This document shows, piece by piece, positions 8,506-17,247 of a stretch of 57,148 nucleotides of DNA (positions within the stretch are counted from its first letter, which is position 1; each line of letters starts with the position of its first letter). The notes below the pieces were generated by a model. That model was not told where the DNA came from and did not search any database. It saw only the letters and a program-made list of their open reading frames with translations. The translations under genes were made by a program, and so were the position numbers. The DNA is taken from contig DHDL01000006.1 of assembly GCA_002399345.1 (NCBI GenBank), forward strand, positions 1 through 57,148, given 5' to 3'. The stretch comes from Thermoanaerobacterales bacterium UBA4877 (GTDB taxonomy: Bacteria > Bacillota > Thermoanaerobacteria > Thermoanaerobacterales > UBA4877).

Positions 8506-9546
8506 ATGATCAATATAGGAATTATAGGATGTGGGAAAATTGCTCAGACCAGGCATATACCTGAATATATAGATAACAAGAATTGTAATATTTTAGGCTT
8601 TTATGACAGAAATAAAAGCCGCTCGGATGAAATGGCAAAGAAATATGGAGGAATATCTTATGATTCATATCAGGATCTCCTGAGTGACAAGAATATAAAT
8701 GCAGTTAGTGTTTGTGTCACCAATAATTTACATGCGGAAATCACTATAACCGCATTGAGAGCAGGTAAACATGTCCTGTGTGAGAAACCTATGGCAACTA
8801 CGATTTCCGACTGCAAGACTATGGTAAAAGCAGCGGATGAAAACGGCAGGAAATTGCTTATCGGGCATAATCAGAGATTGACACCCACACATAAAAAAGC
8901 ACGCGAACTTATACGAGATGGAATTATCGGAGACATTATTACGTTCAGAACTACATTTGGACATGGAGGGCCGGAAACTTGGAGCATAGACTCGGGACCA
9001 AATGTATGGTTTTTTAATAAGAAGTCTGCCGCAATTGGAGCCATGGCGGATTTGGGTATTCATAAAACGGACCTTATACAGTTTTTGACGGATGATGCTA
9101 TTGTTGAGACAACTGCCAAACTTGTCACACTCAATAAAAGAAATTCTGCAGGAGAACTTATTGATGTTGATGACAATGCATTTTGCATATATAGGACTAA
9201 GAGAGGCATCGTGGGAACAATGACTGCAAGTTGGACATTCTATGGTCCAGAGGATAACAGTACTATTTTATATGGCAGCAAGGGAATCATGAGGATTTAT
9301 GATGATCCTGACTATTCCATTAAGGTATTACTCAATGACGGTGAGAAAATTTGCTTTGAATTGGACAGTATCCAAACAAACAGTAACCAGACTAAATCAG
9401 GGGTTATCGATCTGTTTATTGACAGCATTCTGCATGACAGGGAAACCGAATTATCCGGAAAGACTATACTCAGTGCCATGAGGGTTGTATTTGCCAGTAT
9501 TGAATCCTCAAGAGAGGGTAAGACAATCATAATTGATCGGGATTGA
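8506..9546 (+). CDS. Gfo/Idh/MocA family NAD(P)-dependent dehydrogenase (second copy)
   Basis: A 346-residue oxidoreductase opening with the Rossmann motif GIIGCGKIAQTRH. It has the family motif CEKPMATT (about residue 95) and a central GPNVWFFNKKSAAIGAMADLG segment leading into a family histidine (GIHKTDLI). It is clearly distinct from the copy at 2643, so the two probably act on different intermediates. An upstream in-frame TTG at 8455 lies inside the permease gene; the ATG at 8506 has AAGGAGG 8 nt upstream and is preferred. Predicted to oxidise a ring hydroxyl of the imported sugar or cyclitol. Confidence 0.88.
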   Translation: MINIGIIGCGKIAQTRHIPEYIDNKNCNILGFYDRNKSRSDEMAKKYGGISYDSYQDLLSDKNINAVSVCVTNNLHAEITITALRAGKHVLCEKPMATTISDCKTMVKAADENGRKLLIGHNQRLTPTHKKARELIRDGIIGDIITFRTTFGHGGPETWSIDSGPNVWFFNKKSAAIGAMADLGIHKTDLIQFLTDDAIVETTAKLVTLNKRNSAGELIDVDDNAFCIYRTKRGIVGTMTASWTFYGPEDNSTILYGSKGIMRIYDDPDYSIKVLLNDGEKICFELDSIQTNSNQTKSGVIDLFIDSILHDRETELSGKTILSAMRVVFASIESSREGKTIIIDRD

Positions 9547-9559
9547 GGGGGAAAATGGT

Positions 9560-10474
9560 ATGAAACTTGGTGTTGTTAGTGCTATTCTGGGAGATCTTGA
9601 TTTTGAACAAATGATTGATACGGTAAGTATGCTGGGTTATAAGTGTGTAGAAGTAGCCTGCTGGCCCAGGGGAACAGCCGACAGACGATATGCCGGTGTT
9701 ACACACATTGATGTGGATGATCTGACCGACTGTAGATTAAAAGAGATAAAGGATTACTGTAAAAAAAAGAATGTTGAGATATCTTCACTTGCCTATTATC
9801 CTAATACTATCGTTAATAATATAGAGATGAGACAAGCTAATGTTTCACATCTCTATAAGGTCATCGATGCCAGTGCGAGGCTAGGCGTAAATCTTGTTAC
9901 GACTTTCATAGGAAGGGACCAATTCAAAACCATTGAAGAAAACATTGGGATTTTCAAAATAGTTTGGCCTCCGATTATTGAATATGCTGAGTCAAAAGGT
10001 GTAAAAATTGCCATAGAGAACTGTCCGATGTTATTTGGAAAGGAACAATGGCCGGGTGGGCAAAACATGTTTACATCTCCGGAGATTTGGAAAGAGTTAT
10101 TTGCAATAATACCCAATAAGAATTTTGGCATAAACTTAGATCCCAGTCATTTCATATGGCAGATGATGGACTATATTAGTCCAATTTATGAGTTTAAAGA
10201 CAGGATTTTCCATGTGCATTTTAAAGACATAAAAATACATTGGGAAAAACTAAGAAGAGTCGGTACTCTGGCTTATCCTTTGGAGTATATGACCCCGAAA
10301 ATACCAGGCCTGGGTGATGTGGACTGGGGCGCATATGTATCGACTTTAACCGACATAGGTTATGACGGGTATGCCTGTGTGGAAATTGAGGATAAGGCAT
10401 TTGAAGATAATGAATGCAGGATATTAGACAGCTTAAAGCTTACTAAAAAGTATTTGGAGCAGTATGTGATATAA
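9560..10474 (+). CDS. Sugar phosphate isomerase/epimerase (second TIM-barrel enzyme)
   Basis: A 304-residue xylose-isomerase-like TIM barrel. Metal-ligand strands are recognisable: VKIAIENCPM near residue 154, NLDPSHFIWQ near 201, FHVHFKDIK near 227, and a terminal YACVEIEDKAF strand. It starts at ATG 9560, which has GAGGGGG 8 nt upstream; an upstream TTG at 9533 would overlap the dehydrogenase more deeply and has no ribosome site. The previous gene ends 13 bp before. Together with the first isomerase it suggests a multi-step oxidation and rearrangement pathway for one imported compound. Confidence 0.86.
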   Translation: MKLGVVSAILGDLDFEQMIDTVSMLGYKCVEVACWPRGTADRRYAGVTHIDVDDLTDCRLKEIKDYCKKKNVEISSLAYYPNTIVNNIEMRQANVSHLYKVIDASARLGVNLVTTFIGRDQFKTIEENIGIFKIVWPPIIEYAESKGVKIAIENCPMLFGKEQWPGGQNMFTSPEIWKELFAIIPNKNFGINLDPSHFIWQMMDYISPIYEFKDRIFHVHFKDIKIHWEKLRRVGTLAYPLEYMTPKIPGLGDVDWGAYVSTLTDIGYDGYACVEIEDKAFEDNECRILDSLKLTKKYLEQYVI

Positions 10475-10506
10475 ACAAAGAATTTATTTATTAATAGTAA
10501 AGAATA

Positions 10507-10543
10507 AATCCCTGTTAAAATTTATTGAATATTAGCAGGGATT
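10507..10543. terminator. Bidirectional terminator between convergent units
   Basis: AATCCCTG (10507-10514) and CAGGGATT (10536-10543) form the core stem, with A/T pairs extending into a 21-nt centre. A-rich DNA lies on the left and T-rich DNA on the right. It separates the sugar island from the convergent permease gene and can serve both. Confidence 0.65.
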
Positions 10544-10552
10544 GTAGTTTAT

Positions 10553-11890
10553 TTATTCTTTTACATCTTCGGTTTTGTTTGAGTACTTTTTCTTACAATA
10601 ATAGTAAACAGGAATGCCGATCAATGTCAAAGCTAAGCCTAACATGGATCCTTTGAAGGAGTCCCTGATTGTTAAAATTATTATATATAAACCTCCTAAA
10701 CCGCCTATTATAGGAATTATAGGGTAGAGGGGCACCTGATAGAGATCCTCCTTTCTGGGATATTTCTTTCTCAGTATAAATATACCGAGGACACCCAGAG
10801 TAAAGAAGATCCATATAACAAACATACACAGATCACTAATTGAATTGAAATTACCTAACAGAATAAATATTATTGAAATCACGGTTTGAAATATTATGGA
10901 GTTTACAGGTGTTCCTAATTTTGGGTTTACTTGATTTAAAAATTCATATTTAGGTAGCTGCTTTTTTTCTCCCATGGCGAAGGCCACCCGGACTCCGCTG
11001 GCTAACTGGGCATTTAAAGCTGCAAAAGAAGATAGCAGCATCCCGATGGCTAATAATATTGTTCCTCCCTGGCCGAAAAGTTTTTTAGAAACATCTACTC
11101 CTATACTTTCAGAGGTTGCCACCTGTGATGCCGGCATTACGTTAAATATGGCTATATTAAATAATGCAAATACGACTATTACTACGGAAAGCCCGATTAT
11201 TATGGCTTTAGGCAGGTTCTTTTCAGGGTGTATCATTTCATCGCCAAGGGTGCAGGTGTTCATCCAGCCGTCATATGACCACAAGACACCCAATAGAGCC
11301 ACCCCGGTTCCGGCGCCTTTTGAAATACCCGCGGTTGCAAAGCTAATGTCATGGGCAGTGCCGCTTACTAAACCAAAGATGATTATAGCCGCTATAGGAA
11401 TTAATTTTCCTATGGTTGCAATACCCTGCATCTGCAGGCTGAGCTTTGTAGATATTATTTGAATTATCACTACCAATAGGATGTAAAGTATTGCGCACAG
11501 CTTCATTTGCCAATTGTTCATAGGTATAAAGTAGGTTGTAAATGTGGCGCAGGCTATGGCCAGGGCGGCTGTTCCGCCCGTGCTGGAGACCATTACTTCT
11601 ATCCATCCGTATAGGAAACCGATAAGATCATTGTAGAGCTCTACTAAATAAGTGTAAAGGCCGCCTACCTTAGGAATATATGCCGCAATTTCCGATATGG
11701 TAAGTGCGCTACACATCGAAATCAATCCACCGACAATCCAAATAGTCAATGCAGCTGCTGATGATCCCGTATTAGCTAAAACTACCGAGGGTTTTAAGAA
11801 GATACCCGTACCGATCACAAATCCTATTACGTATACAATACCATCCCGTAGTCCGAGATTTCTCTTTAATTTTCCTTCTTCCTGTTGCAC
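10553..11890 (-). CDS. APC-family amino acid permease (SteT/LAT-like)
   Basis: A 445-residue membrane protein with about 12 hydrophobic segments. The N-terminus LRDGIVYVIGFVIGTGIFLK contains the APC helix-1 substrate motif (GxGIF), and SEIAAYIPKVGGLYTYL follows in helices 2-3. It resembles amino acid exchangers of the L-type/SteT group. The start is GTG with AAGGAG 11 nt upstream. It lies 53 bp downstream of alanine dehydrogenase on the same strand, so the two are probably co-transcribed. Alanine or a related small amino acid is a reasonable guess for the substrate, but this is inferred from context only. Confidence 0.88.
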   Translation of the reverse strand: MQQEEGKLKRNLGLRDGIVYVIGFVIGTGIFLKPSVVLANTGSSAAALTIWIVGGLISMCSALTISEIAAYIPKVGGLYTYLVELYNDLIGFLYGWIEVMVSSTGGTAALAIACATFTTYFIPMNNWQMKLCAILYILLVVIIQIISTKLSLQMQGIATIGKLIPIAAIIIFGLVSGTAHDISFATAGISKGAGTGVALLGVLWSYDGWMNTCTLGDEMIHPEKNLPKAIIIGLSVVIVVFALFNIAIFNVMPASQVATSESIGVDVSKKLFGQGGTILLAIGMLLSSFAALNAQLASGVRVAFAMGEKKQLPKYEFLNQVNPKLGTPVNSIIFQTVISIIFILLGNFNSISDLCMFVIWIFFTLGVLGIFILRKKYPRKEDLYQVPLYPIIPIIGGLGGLYIIILTIRDSFKGSMLGLALTLIGIPVYYYCKKKYSNKTEDVKE

Positions 11891-11943
11891 TTATAGCCAC
11901 TCCTTTATTATTAATTTTAACTAAAGCAGCTGCAGTAGTTTTT

Positions 11944-13065
11944 TTATTCCATGCCCAATACTTTTTCAGGAGGAGTATATGGCCTTTGCTGTTTTTTACC
12001 TGTTTCCTCCAGGGTTAATTCTCCTTCATATGATGTAAGGCCTCTTCTTAAATACTTGTCATCTATCAATGCTTGTTTAACGCCTTTATCAGCCATTTCC
12101 AATGCAAATGGCAGTGTGGCGTTGCACAAAGTATAGGTTGATGTTTGTGGAAATGCTGCAGGAATATTGTCCACACAATAATGTATAATACCCTCTTCCG
12201 TATATACCGGATCGGCATGAGTGGTGGAGCGGCATGTTTCTATAGCACCGGCCTCATCGCAGGCTACATCTACGATTAAAGATTCTGGTTTCATTAATTT
12301 CAGCATATCCCGTGATACCAAATGATCTTTTCTTGATTTTGGCCATAATATACAGTTCATCAGTACATCGGTTCTTCTTAGGCATTTTATGATATTTTGT
12401 TCATTTGAATATAAAAGTTCAACATTAGGGGGAAGTATTTCTTTAGCTTTTTCTAATTGATTCATATTAACATCTAATATGGTGACCTTGTTTCCAAAGG
12501 AAGCGGCCAGTTCTGCTGCACCGAGTCCCGAGTTGCCGGCTCCGATGATTGTTATTTCCGGCGTCCTTACACCGTGTACCCTTGTCAGGAGAATACCTTT
12601 TCCACCATGGATCTTTTGGGTGAAGTTAAGTGCCGCAATAAAGCCGCCTTTACCTGCGATTTCACTCATTGGCTTAAGAAGTGGGAAGCCTCCGTTTTTA
12701 TCGGTTACATCTTCGTATGCAATAGAGGTTACTTTGTTTTCAAGAAGTGCATCTGTCTGATCTCTATGGGCGTTGGAGTGGATATATGTAAATACGATTA
12801 ATCCTTCTCTTAAAAATTTATATTCCTCAGGGAATATCTCTTTTACCTTATAGATCATGTCACTTTTGCCATATAGTTCTTCAGGGGTTTTAAGTATCTT
12901 TGCCCCCTGGTTTTGATAGTCCTCATCGGAAAATCCACTGCCGCAGCCTGCACCGCTTTCCACATAAACAGTATGGCCTCTTTTTACAAATTCGTTTACG
13001 CCTTCTGGGGTGCATGCAACCCTGTTTTCATTAGCCTTGATTTCTTTGGTTATTCCTATAATCAT
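11944..13065 (-). CDS. ald: Alanine dehydrogenase
   Basis: A 373-residue AlaDH/PNT-family enzyme that interconverts L-alanine with pyruvate and ammonia using NAD. The N-terminal half opens IIGITKEIKANENRVACTPE with the YKVKEIFPEEY substrate-binding Lys segment. The NAD domain has IIGAGNSGLGAAELA and TILDVN. Typical late motifs are VDVACDEAGAIETCRSTTHA, HYCVDNIPAA and the ATLPFAL helix. It is somewhat divergent: FTYIHSNAHRD replaces the usual FTYLHLA region, so another AlaDH-like activity is possible. ATG start with GGGGG 7 nt upstream. It is preceded by a sigma-54 promoter and a sigma-54 activator gene. Confidence 0.85.
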   Translation of the reverse strand: MIIGITKEIKANENRVACTPEGVNEFVKRGHTVYVESGAGCGSGFSDEDYQNQGAKILKTPEELYGKSDMIYKVKEIFPEEYKFLREGLIVFTYIHSNAHRDQTDALLENKVTSIAYEDVTDKNGGFPLLKPMSEIAGKGGFIAALNFTQKIHGGKGILLTRVHGVRTPEITIIGAGNSGLGAAELAASFGNKVTILDVNMNQLEKAKEILPPNVELLYSNEQNIIKCLRRTDVLMNCILWPKSRKDHLVSRDMLKLMKPESLIVDVACDEAGAIETCRSTTHADPVYTEEGIIHYCVDNIPAAFPQTSTYTLCNATLPFALEMADKGVKQALIDDKYLRRGLTSYEGELTLEETGKKQQRPYTPPEKVLGME

Positions 13066-13108
13066 TTAATTACCCCCATTATATCTAAATTTAACCAATA
13101 ATTAATAA

Positions 13109-13125
13109 TGCAAGGTTCATACCAA
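13109..13125 (-). promoter_or_regulatory. Sigma-54 (-24/-12) promoter of the ald-permease unit
   Basis: The minus strand reads TTGGTATGAACCTTGCA. This has the invariant GG and GC separated by exactly 10 bp and matches the -24/-12 consensus (TTGGCACG-N4-TTGCA) except for two C-to-T changes in the -24 box. Transcription would start about 12 bp downstream, some 35 bp before the ald start. The neighbouring gene encodes the required activator type. Confidence 0.72.
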
Positions 13126-13250
13126 GACCGGTATTATGAGGTTTATCGAGGTTTGAACAGAGGTAATATATGAATTTTTTGCGTATAAAGACAAAAATCA
13201 ATCTCCAAAAGGTTATAAAGATTATTAAATATGATGGATTAAGGCAGACG

Positions 13251-13301
13251 TTCATAAAAGACAGTTTATTGACCTTACGACAACAAACTGTCTTTTATGA
13301 A
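13251..13301. promoter_or_regulatory. 17-bp perfect inverted repeat, candidate activator (UAS) site
   Basis: Arms TTCATAAAAGACAGTTT (13251-13267) and AAACTGTCTTTTATGAA (13285-13301) are exact reverse complements around a 17-bp centre. The centre itself has partial symmetry (TTG...CAA). The site lies about 150 bp upstream of the sigma-54 promoter, the usual enhancer distance, and 5 bp after the stop of the activator gene. No T-run follows on either strand, so a simple terminator is less likely, though not excluded. Confidence 0.55.
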
Positions 13302-13305
13302 ATTA

Positions 13306-14709
13306 CTATTTATATGTATTTCTGCGAATGGAATATTTTTTCATTTTGTAATGAAGCGTTTGCCTGGGGATTCCTAGTATATCCGCGGCATCCGTGATGG
13401 CGCCGCTCGTCTTTTTTAATGCATTTATTATCAATTGTTTTTCCAGTGATTCTATTTCTTGTTTTAATGGTCGTGTTTCCTTAATATCAGTGTCTGCAGT
13501 ATCAACATTCGTATTTTCTATCAGATATATAGGTAGATGTTTCAACTGTATGTTACCGCTGTTTAATATATTGATGGAGGATTCTATCATATGCTGCAAT
13601 TCCCTTACATTGCCAGGCCAATGGTATTTGTAAAATAAATCTTTTACCTCCTTGGATATGCCTGACACATTTTTGCCGAGCTTTTTATTATATTTATCTA
13701 TAAAGTATGGGATGTAAAGTGATATATCTTCTTTTCTTTTTCTCAAGGGGAGTAATTTTATACTCACCACATTTAAACGGTAAAATAGGTCTTCTCTCAA
13801 GTCTCCTCTTTTGACTGATTTAATGGGATCCTTGTTCATTGCCGTTATTATTCTTACATTGATTTTCCTGGCCTTGGAATCACCTATTCTTCGTATTACC
13901 CCATCTTGAAGTACACGCAGGAGTTTTGCCTGCAAACCGTTGGGCATGGAATTTATCTCGTCTAAGAACAGTGTTCCGCCGTCAGCGAGCTCAAAGAGGC
14001 CAGGCCGGTCTAGCGCTCCGGTAAACGAACCTTTTACAGAACCAAAAAGTATGGATTCGAAAAGGTTTTCAGGGAGCGCGGCACAGTTTTGAGCTATAAA
14101 CGGTTCATTGTGTCTTTTACTGTAGTTATGGATAGATTGGACAAACAGCTCTTTCCCTGTCCCCGTCTCGCCATATACCAAAACAGGTGATGTGCTGTTC
14201 GCAATCATCTTGGCTTTTTCTATATTGCATTTCATTTCCTCGTTTTTGGTAATGATATCATCGAAGGTATATTTCGCCGTATTTTTTCCGTTATCGGTCT
14301 TTTTGGTTACAGGAATATGAATTGTTTTTCTCGTCTTTAAACCTTCATTCATCTCATTGACCTTGGTTATATCCCGAGATATTTCAATTGCTCCGGATAT
14401 TTTCCCCCGCTTTATAATGGGAAGGGTCAGGTTCTGGGTATTGTAGACCCTACCTTTATTATCGCGGAAAATTTGATTTTCCAGGTACTGCGGTGTACCA
14501 TATTTTAAGCAGTTCATTATTGTACTTTCTTCAATATCTAATTCGGGGTAGATCTCAAGAAAGCTTTTGTTTATGATATCTGCGAAATCGTTTTGTACTG
14601 AGCTGTTATCAAACCGCGGATTGTATCTCACGGAATATACGATATTTCCACTGCGATCCACGATCAATATGGCGTCCACACTTTCCATATCTACACCATT
14701 GAATGACAC
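13306..14709 (-). CDS. PAS-domain sigma-54-dependent transcriptional activator
   Basis: A 467-residue enhancer-binding protein: N-terminal PAS sensor (about residues 5-130), AAA+ domain and C-terminal Fis-type helix-turn-helix. The AAA+ domain has Walker A GETGTGKELF, the sigma-54 contact loop GSFTGA (Ser in place of the usual first Ala) and Walker B GGTLFLDEI. The C-terminus carries ITDAADILGIPRQTLHYKMKK. There is no phosphoreceiver domain, so it probably senses a small ligand. I chose GTG 14709 because GAGGGGGG lies 7 nt upstream; the longer frame back to a TTG at 14808 has no ribosome site and runs over a TATAAT box at 14797-14802. It likely activates the adjacent ald-permease unit. Confidence 0.88.
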   Translation of the reverse strand: MSFNGVDMESVDAILIVDRSGNIVYSVRYNPRFDNSSVQNDFADIINKSFLEIYPELDIEESTIMNCLKYGTPQYLENQIFRDNKGRVYNTQNLTLPIIKRGKISGAIEISRDITKVNEMNEGLKTRKTIHIPVTKKTDNGKNTAKYTFDDIITKNEEMKCNIEKAKMIANSTSPVLVYGETGTGKELFVQSIHNYSKRHNEPFIAQNCAALPENLFESILFGSVKGSFTGALDRPGLFELADGGTLFLDEINSMPNGLQAKLLRVLQDGVIRRIGDSKARKINVRIITAMNKDPIKSVKRGDLREDLFYRLNVVSIKLLPLRKRKEDISLYIPYFIDKYNKKLGKNVSGISKEVKDLFYKYHWPGNVRELQHMIESSINILNSGNIQLKHLPIYLIENTNVDTADTDIKETRPLKQEIESLEKQLIINALKKTSGAITDAADILGIPRQTLHYKMKKYSIRRNTYK

Positions 14710-14832
14710 AATTATGCCCCCCTCGGCAATGTACTTATTGAAAGAATATAAAGATATTCTGTTTAATCTATATAAATTTACGAGCCGCTTATAGTTATTA
14801 TACTTCAAAATTAATTATGAATATATAGGTAT

Positions 14833-14879
14833 AAAAAACCCCCATGTACAAACAGCACGAAGGCTGTCTGTATATGGGG
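14833..14879 (-). terminator. Rho-independent terminator of hcp
   Basis: On the minus strand CCCCAT...ATGGGG closes a long hairpin (with inner TACA/TGTA and ACAGC/GCTGT pairs, loop CTTCGT), followed directly by TTTTTT. It lies 15 bp after the hcp stop. Confidence 0.85.
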
Positions 14880-14893
14880 ATGGGAAACAGAAA

Positions 14894-16534
14894 TTAATTC
14901 ATAAATAAATCCACATCGCTATCCGCATCAGTTATTCCCGCGATATTAAATTTATCTACCAGCACCTTGGTTACGTTGGCAGAGAGGAATGCCGGCAGTG
15001 TCGGTCCGAGATGTATGTCTTTTACTCCGAGGGATAAAAGAGCCAGCAGCACGATTACAGCCTTTTGCTCATACCATGCTATGTTATAGGATATGGGAAG
15101 GTCGTTTATATCGTCCAGGCCGAATGCTTCCTTTAGCTTTAAAGCTGTAAGGACCAAAGAGTAAGAGTCATTGCACTGGCCTGCGTCCAGTACCCTTGGT
15201 ATCCCGTTGATATCACCCAGGCGCAGCTTATTATATCTGTATTTAGCACAGCCTGCCGTAAGGATCACAGCGTCCTTGGGCAGAGCCTTGGCGAATTCTG
15301 TATAGTATTCTCTACTTTTAAATCTGCCATCGCAGCCGGCCATTACAAAGAACCTCTTTATGGCTCCTGATTTTACGGCATCCACGATCTTGTCGGCCAG
15401 GCCGTTAACCTGTTCATGCGCGAATCCTCCTACGATCTCACCGTTTTCAATCTCCGTCGGTGGGTCACATTTCTTTGCTTGCGCTATTACCTCTGAAAAG
15501 TCCTTTTTGCCGTTGCTGTCCGGATCAATGTGTTTTAATCCTTCAAATCCTACCACTCCTGTGGTATAGAGCCTGTCCGTGTAAGAATCCTTTGGAGGTA
15601 TCAGGCAGTTTGTAGTCATGATTATCGGCCCGTTAAAGCTGTCGAACTCCTTGTTCTGCATCCACCATGAGTTTCCATAGTTTCCAGCGAAATTGGGATA
15701 TTTTTTAAACTCAGGATAATAATGAGCTGGAAGCATCTCACCGTGGGTATATACATCGACGCCCGTGCCCTGCGTCTGCTCCAATAATTCCTCCAAATCC
15801 TTAAGGTCATGTCCGCTTATCAGTATGCCCGGATTGTTCCGTACACCAGTATCCACCTTAGTGATTTCAGGATTTCCATATGACTCGGTGTTTGCCTTAT
15901 CCAAAAGCGCCATTTCCTCCACACCGTGTTTACCTGTTTCCAGCGTCAGCGCCACATAATCATCGGCACTCATGCTGTCGTCCAGGGTAGCGATGAGCGC
16001 TTTTTCTATGAACTCTGATATGCCCTCATCGGTATAACCCAGGTTGGCCGCATGGGTAGCATAAGCCGCCATGCCCTTTAATCCATAGAGTATGAGTGAA
16101 CGAAGTGACCTTATATCCTCGTCTGCTGTTGCCAGTATGCCTACGTGCATAGCTTTTTTATCAAATTCCTCCTCGCTGTCCGCATACCATGTAACGGCAT
16201 CATGCATGCCCTTGGTATCTATTCCTTTCTCCGCAAGCTGTTTTTTAATGTTATCGCGGAGCGAGAGGGCCTCCTTGATTTTTGCTACAAAATAGGCTTT
16301 GTCAAAATTTACGTTGGTGATTGTAGAAAACAAACTGTCAATAATGAATCTGTCGGTATGTTTATTGTTGATTTTAAATTTTCTTGCCTTCGCATTTACC
16401 ATTGCTATGCCCTTAAGCGTATATATCAAGAGATCCTGAAGATTGGCGGTGTCCTGTGTCTTACCGCACACCCCGCGCATTGTGCATCCTTGTCCCTTGG
16501 ATGTTTCCTGACATTGATAACAGAACATACTCAT
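14894..16534 (-). CDS. hcp: Hybrid-cluster protein (hydroxylamine reductase)
   Basis: A 546-residue prismane protein. The N-terminus [20 protein letters not shown], then GVCGK, carries the four-cysteine motif of the proximal iron-sulfur cluster. Later blocks bind the hybrid Fe-S-O cluster: [48 protein letters not shown] and the MAGCDGR / [11 protein letters not shown] / [10 protein letters not shown] cysteines. Hcp reduces hydroxylamine in vitro and is linked to nitric-oxide detoxification in anaerobes. ATG start with GGGAGG 8 nt upstream. A CRP/FNR-type dyad upstream suggests nitrosative-stress control. It has its own terminator, so it is monocistronic. Confidence 0.96.
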   Translation of the reverse strand: MSMFCYQCQETSKGQGCTMRGVCGKTQDTANLQDLLIYTLKGIAMVNAKARKFKINNKHTDRFIIDSLFSTITNVNFDKAYFVAKIKEALSLRDNIKKQLAEKGIDTKGMHDAVTWYADSEEEFDKKAMHVGILATADEDIRSLRSLILYGLKGMAAYATHAANLGYTDEGISEFIEKALIATLDDSMSADDYVALTLETGKHGVEEMALLDKANTESYGNPEITKVDTGVRNNPGILISGHDLKDLEELLEQTQGTGVDVYTHGEMLPAHYYPEFKKYPNFAGNYGNSWWMQNKEFDSFNGPIIMTTNCLIPPKDSYTDRLYTTGVVGFEGLKHIDPDSNGKKDFSEVIAQAKKCDPPTEIENGEIVGGFAHEQVNGLADKIVDAVKSGAIKRFFVMAGCDGRFKSREYYTEFAKALPKDAVILTAGCAKYRYNKLRLGDINGIPRVLDAGQCNDSYSLVLTALKLKEAFGLDDINDLPISYNIAWYEQKAVIVLLALLSLGVKDIHLGPTLPAFLSANVTKVLVDKFNIAGITDADSDVDLFMN

Positions 16535-16565
16535 TACTATTACCTCCCTTTGTTTTCTTATATAT

Positions 16566-16608
16566 ATGATAGCTTACAGGCTGTACTTTTACTGTGATGT
16601 ATATCACA
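16566..16608 (-). promoter_or_regulatory. hcp promoter with CRP/FNR-family operator
   Basis: A 16-bp palindrome TGTGATGTATATCACA (16593-16608) lies 59 bp upstream of the hcp start. Its centre is about 41.5 bp from the start site predicted by the -10 box TATCAT (16566-16571). That is the standard geometry for activation by a CRP/FNR-type regulator, such as the HcpR regulators known to control hcp. The regulator gene is not in this window. Confidence 0.65.
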
Positions 16609-16686
16609 TATTAGATGCGTATTTGGATGAATTTATGCAAAATTAACGGTATAATATATAAAAAGAGAGTCAAGGGAGATGATTCT

Positions 16687-17202
16687 TTGTCAATGCCAAG
16701 GATGAAATTCGGGGTGGCAGCTGTGATTAGCATTTTTTGTGCATTTGCATTTACCGCCTGTACAGAGGTAAATGATTACTCCGTTTTTTATGGCAATTAT
16801 GTATTTGAAAAGCAGATTTACATAAGCCCCCTCAGCTCATTTACGGCAACAGGTGATTTTAAGGAATATTATACACTCACGAAAGACTTCCTTGTAGTAA
16901 CTAATATGAATGGAAAGCAGCAAAAGATTGCAATTAATTATGACAAAAGGGATTTGGATGAGATACAGTTTGAAAACGATTTTTTCCCGGGCAATAATAT
17001 TCCTGATATCTCCAGTTATAAGGAAAAACAACAATACTCATTGGCAGATGCGGACGGCAGGGAACGCTACAGGTTATACCGGCTGGATGACCAGATATGG
17101 CTGGCGTGTATACATAGTGATAAGGCCGGCAATGGAAGTGAATATATTTGGAGCATTTACAAGATAGAAGGTTATGATGGAGAAATTCCTTCAAAAGCAT
17201 AA
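16687..17202 (+). CDS. Small predicted lipoprotein, family unknown
   Basis: A 171-residue protein with a short basic start, a hydrophobic signal helix (FGVAAVISIFCAFAFTAC) and a probable lipobox FTAC. The mature part is about 145 residues, rich in aromatic and charged residues, with no motif I recognise. Start: TTG 16687 with GGGAG 8 nt upstream; ATG 16693 is the alternative. The longer frame back to 16615 has no ribosome site. TATAAT at 16650-16655 is a candidate -10 box without a good -35. The zinc-ribbon gene starts 45 bp downstream, so they may be co-expressed. Confidence 0.7.
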   Translation: MSMPRMKFGVAAVISIFCAFAFTACTEVNDYSVFYGNYVFEKQIYISPLSSFTATGDFKEYYTLTKDFLVVTNMNGKQQKIAINYDKRDLDEIQFENDFFPGNNIPDISSYKEKQQYSLADADGRERYRLYRLDDQIWLACIHSDKAGNGSEYIWSIYKIEGYDGEIPSKA

Positions 17203-17247
17203 AGATGATATAATAAAGCTGAGGCTTAAGCAGATGGGGGAAGTCGA

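Noticed and set aside
10974..11462. A 162-codon plus-strand frame inside the APC permease gene
   Set aside because: It mirrors a hydrophobic minus-strand gene, has no ribosome site, and its peptide has no family pattern.
13085..13091. Sigma-A -10 box TATAAT (minus strand) close to the ald ribosome site
   Set aside because: It would place transcription start inside the ribosome site and has no -35 partner; the sigma-54 element upstream fits better.
16145..16597. A 150-codon plus-strand frame over the hcp start and promoter
   Set aside because: It is antisense to the Cys-rich N-terminus of hcp and to the operator; no ribosome site was seen.
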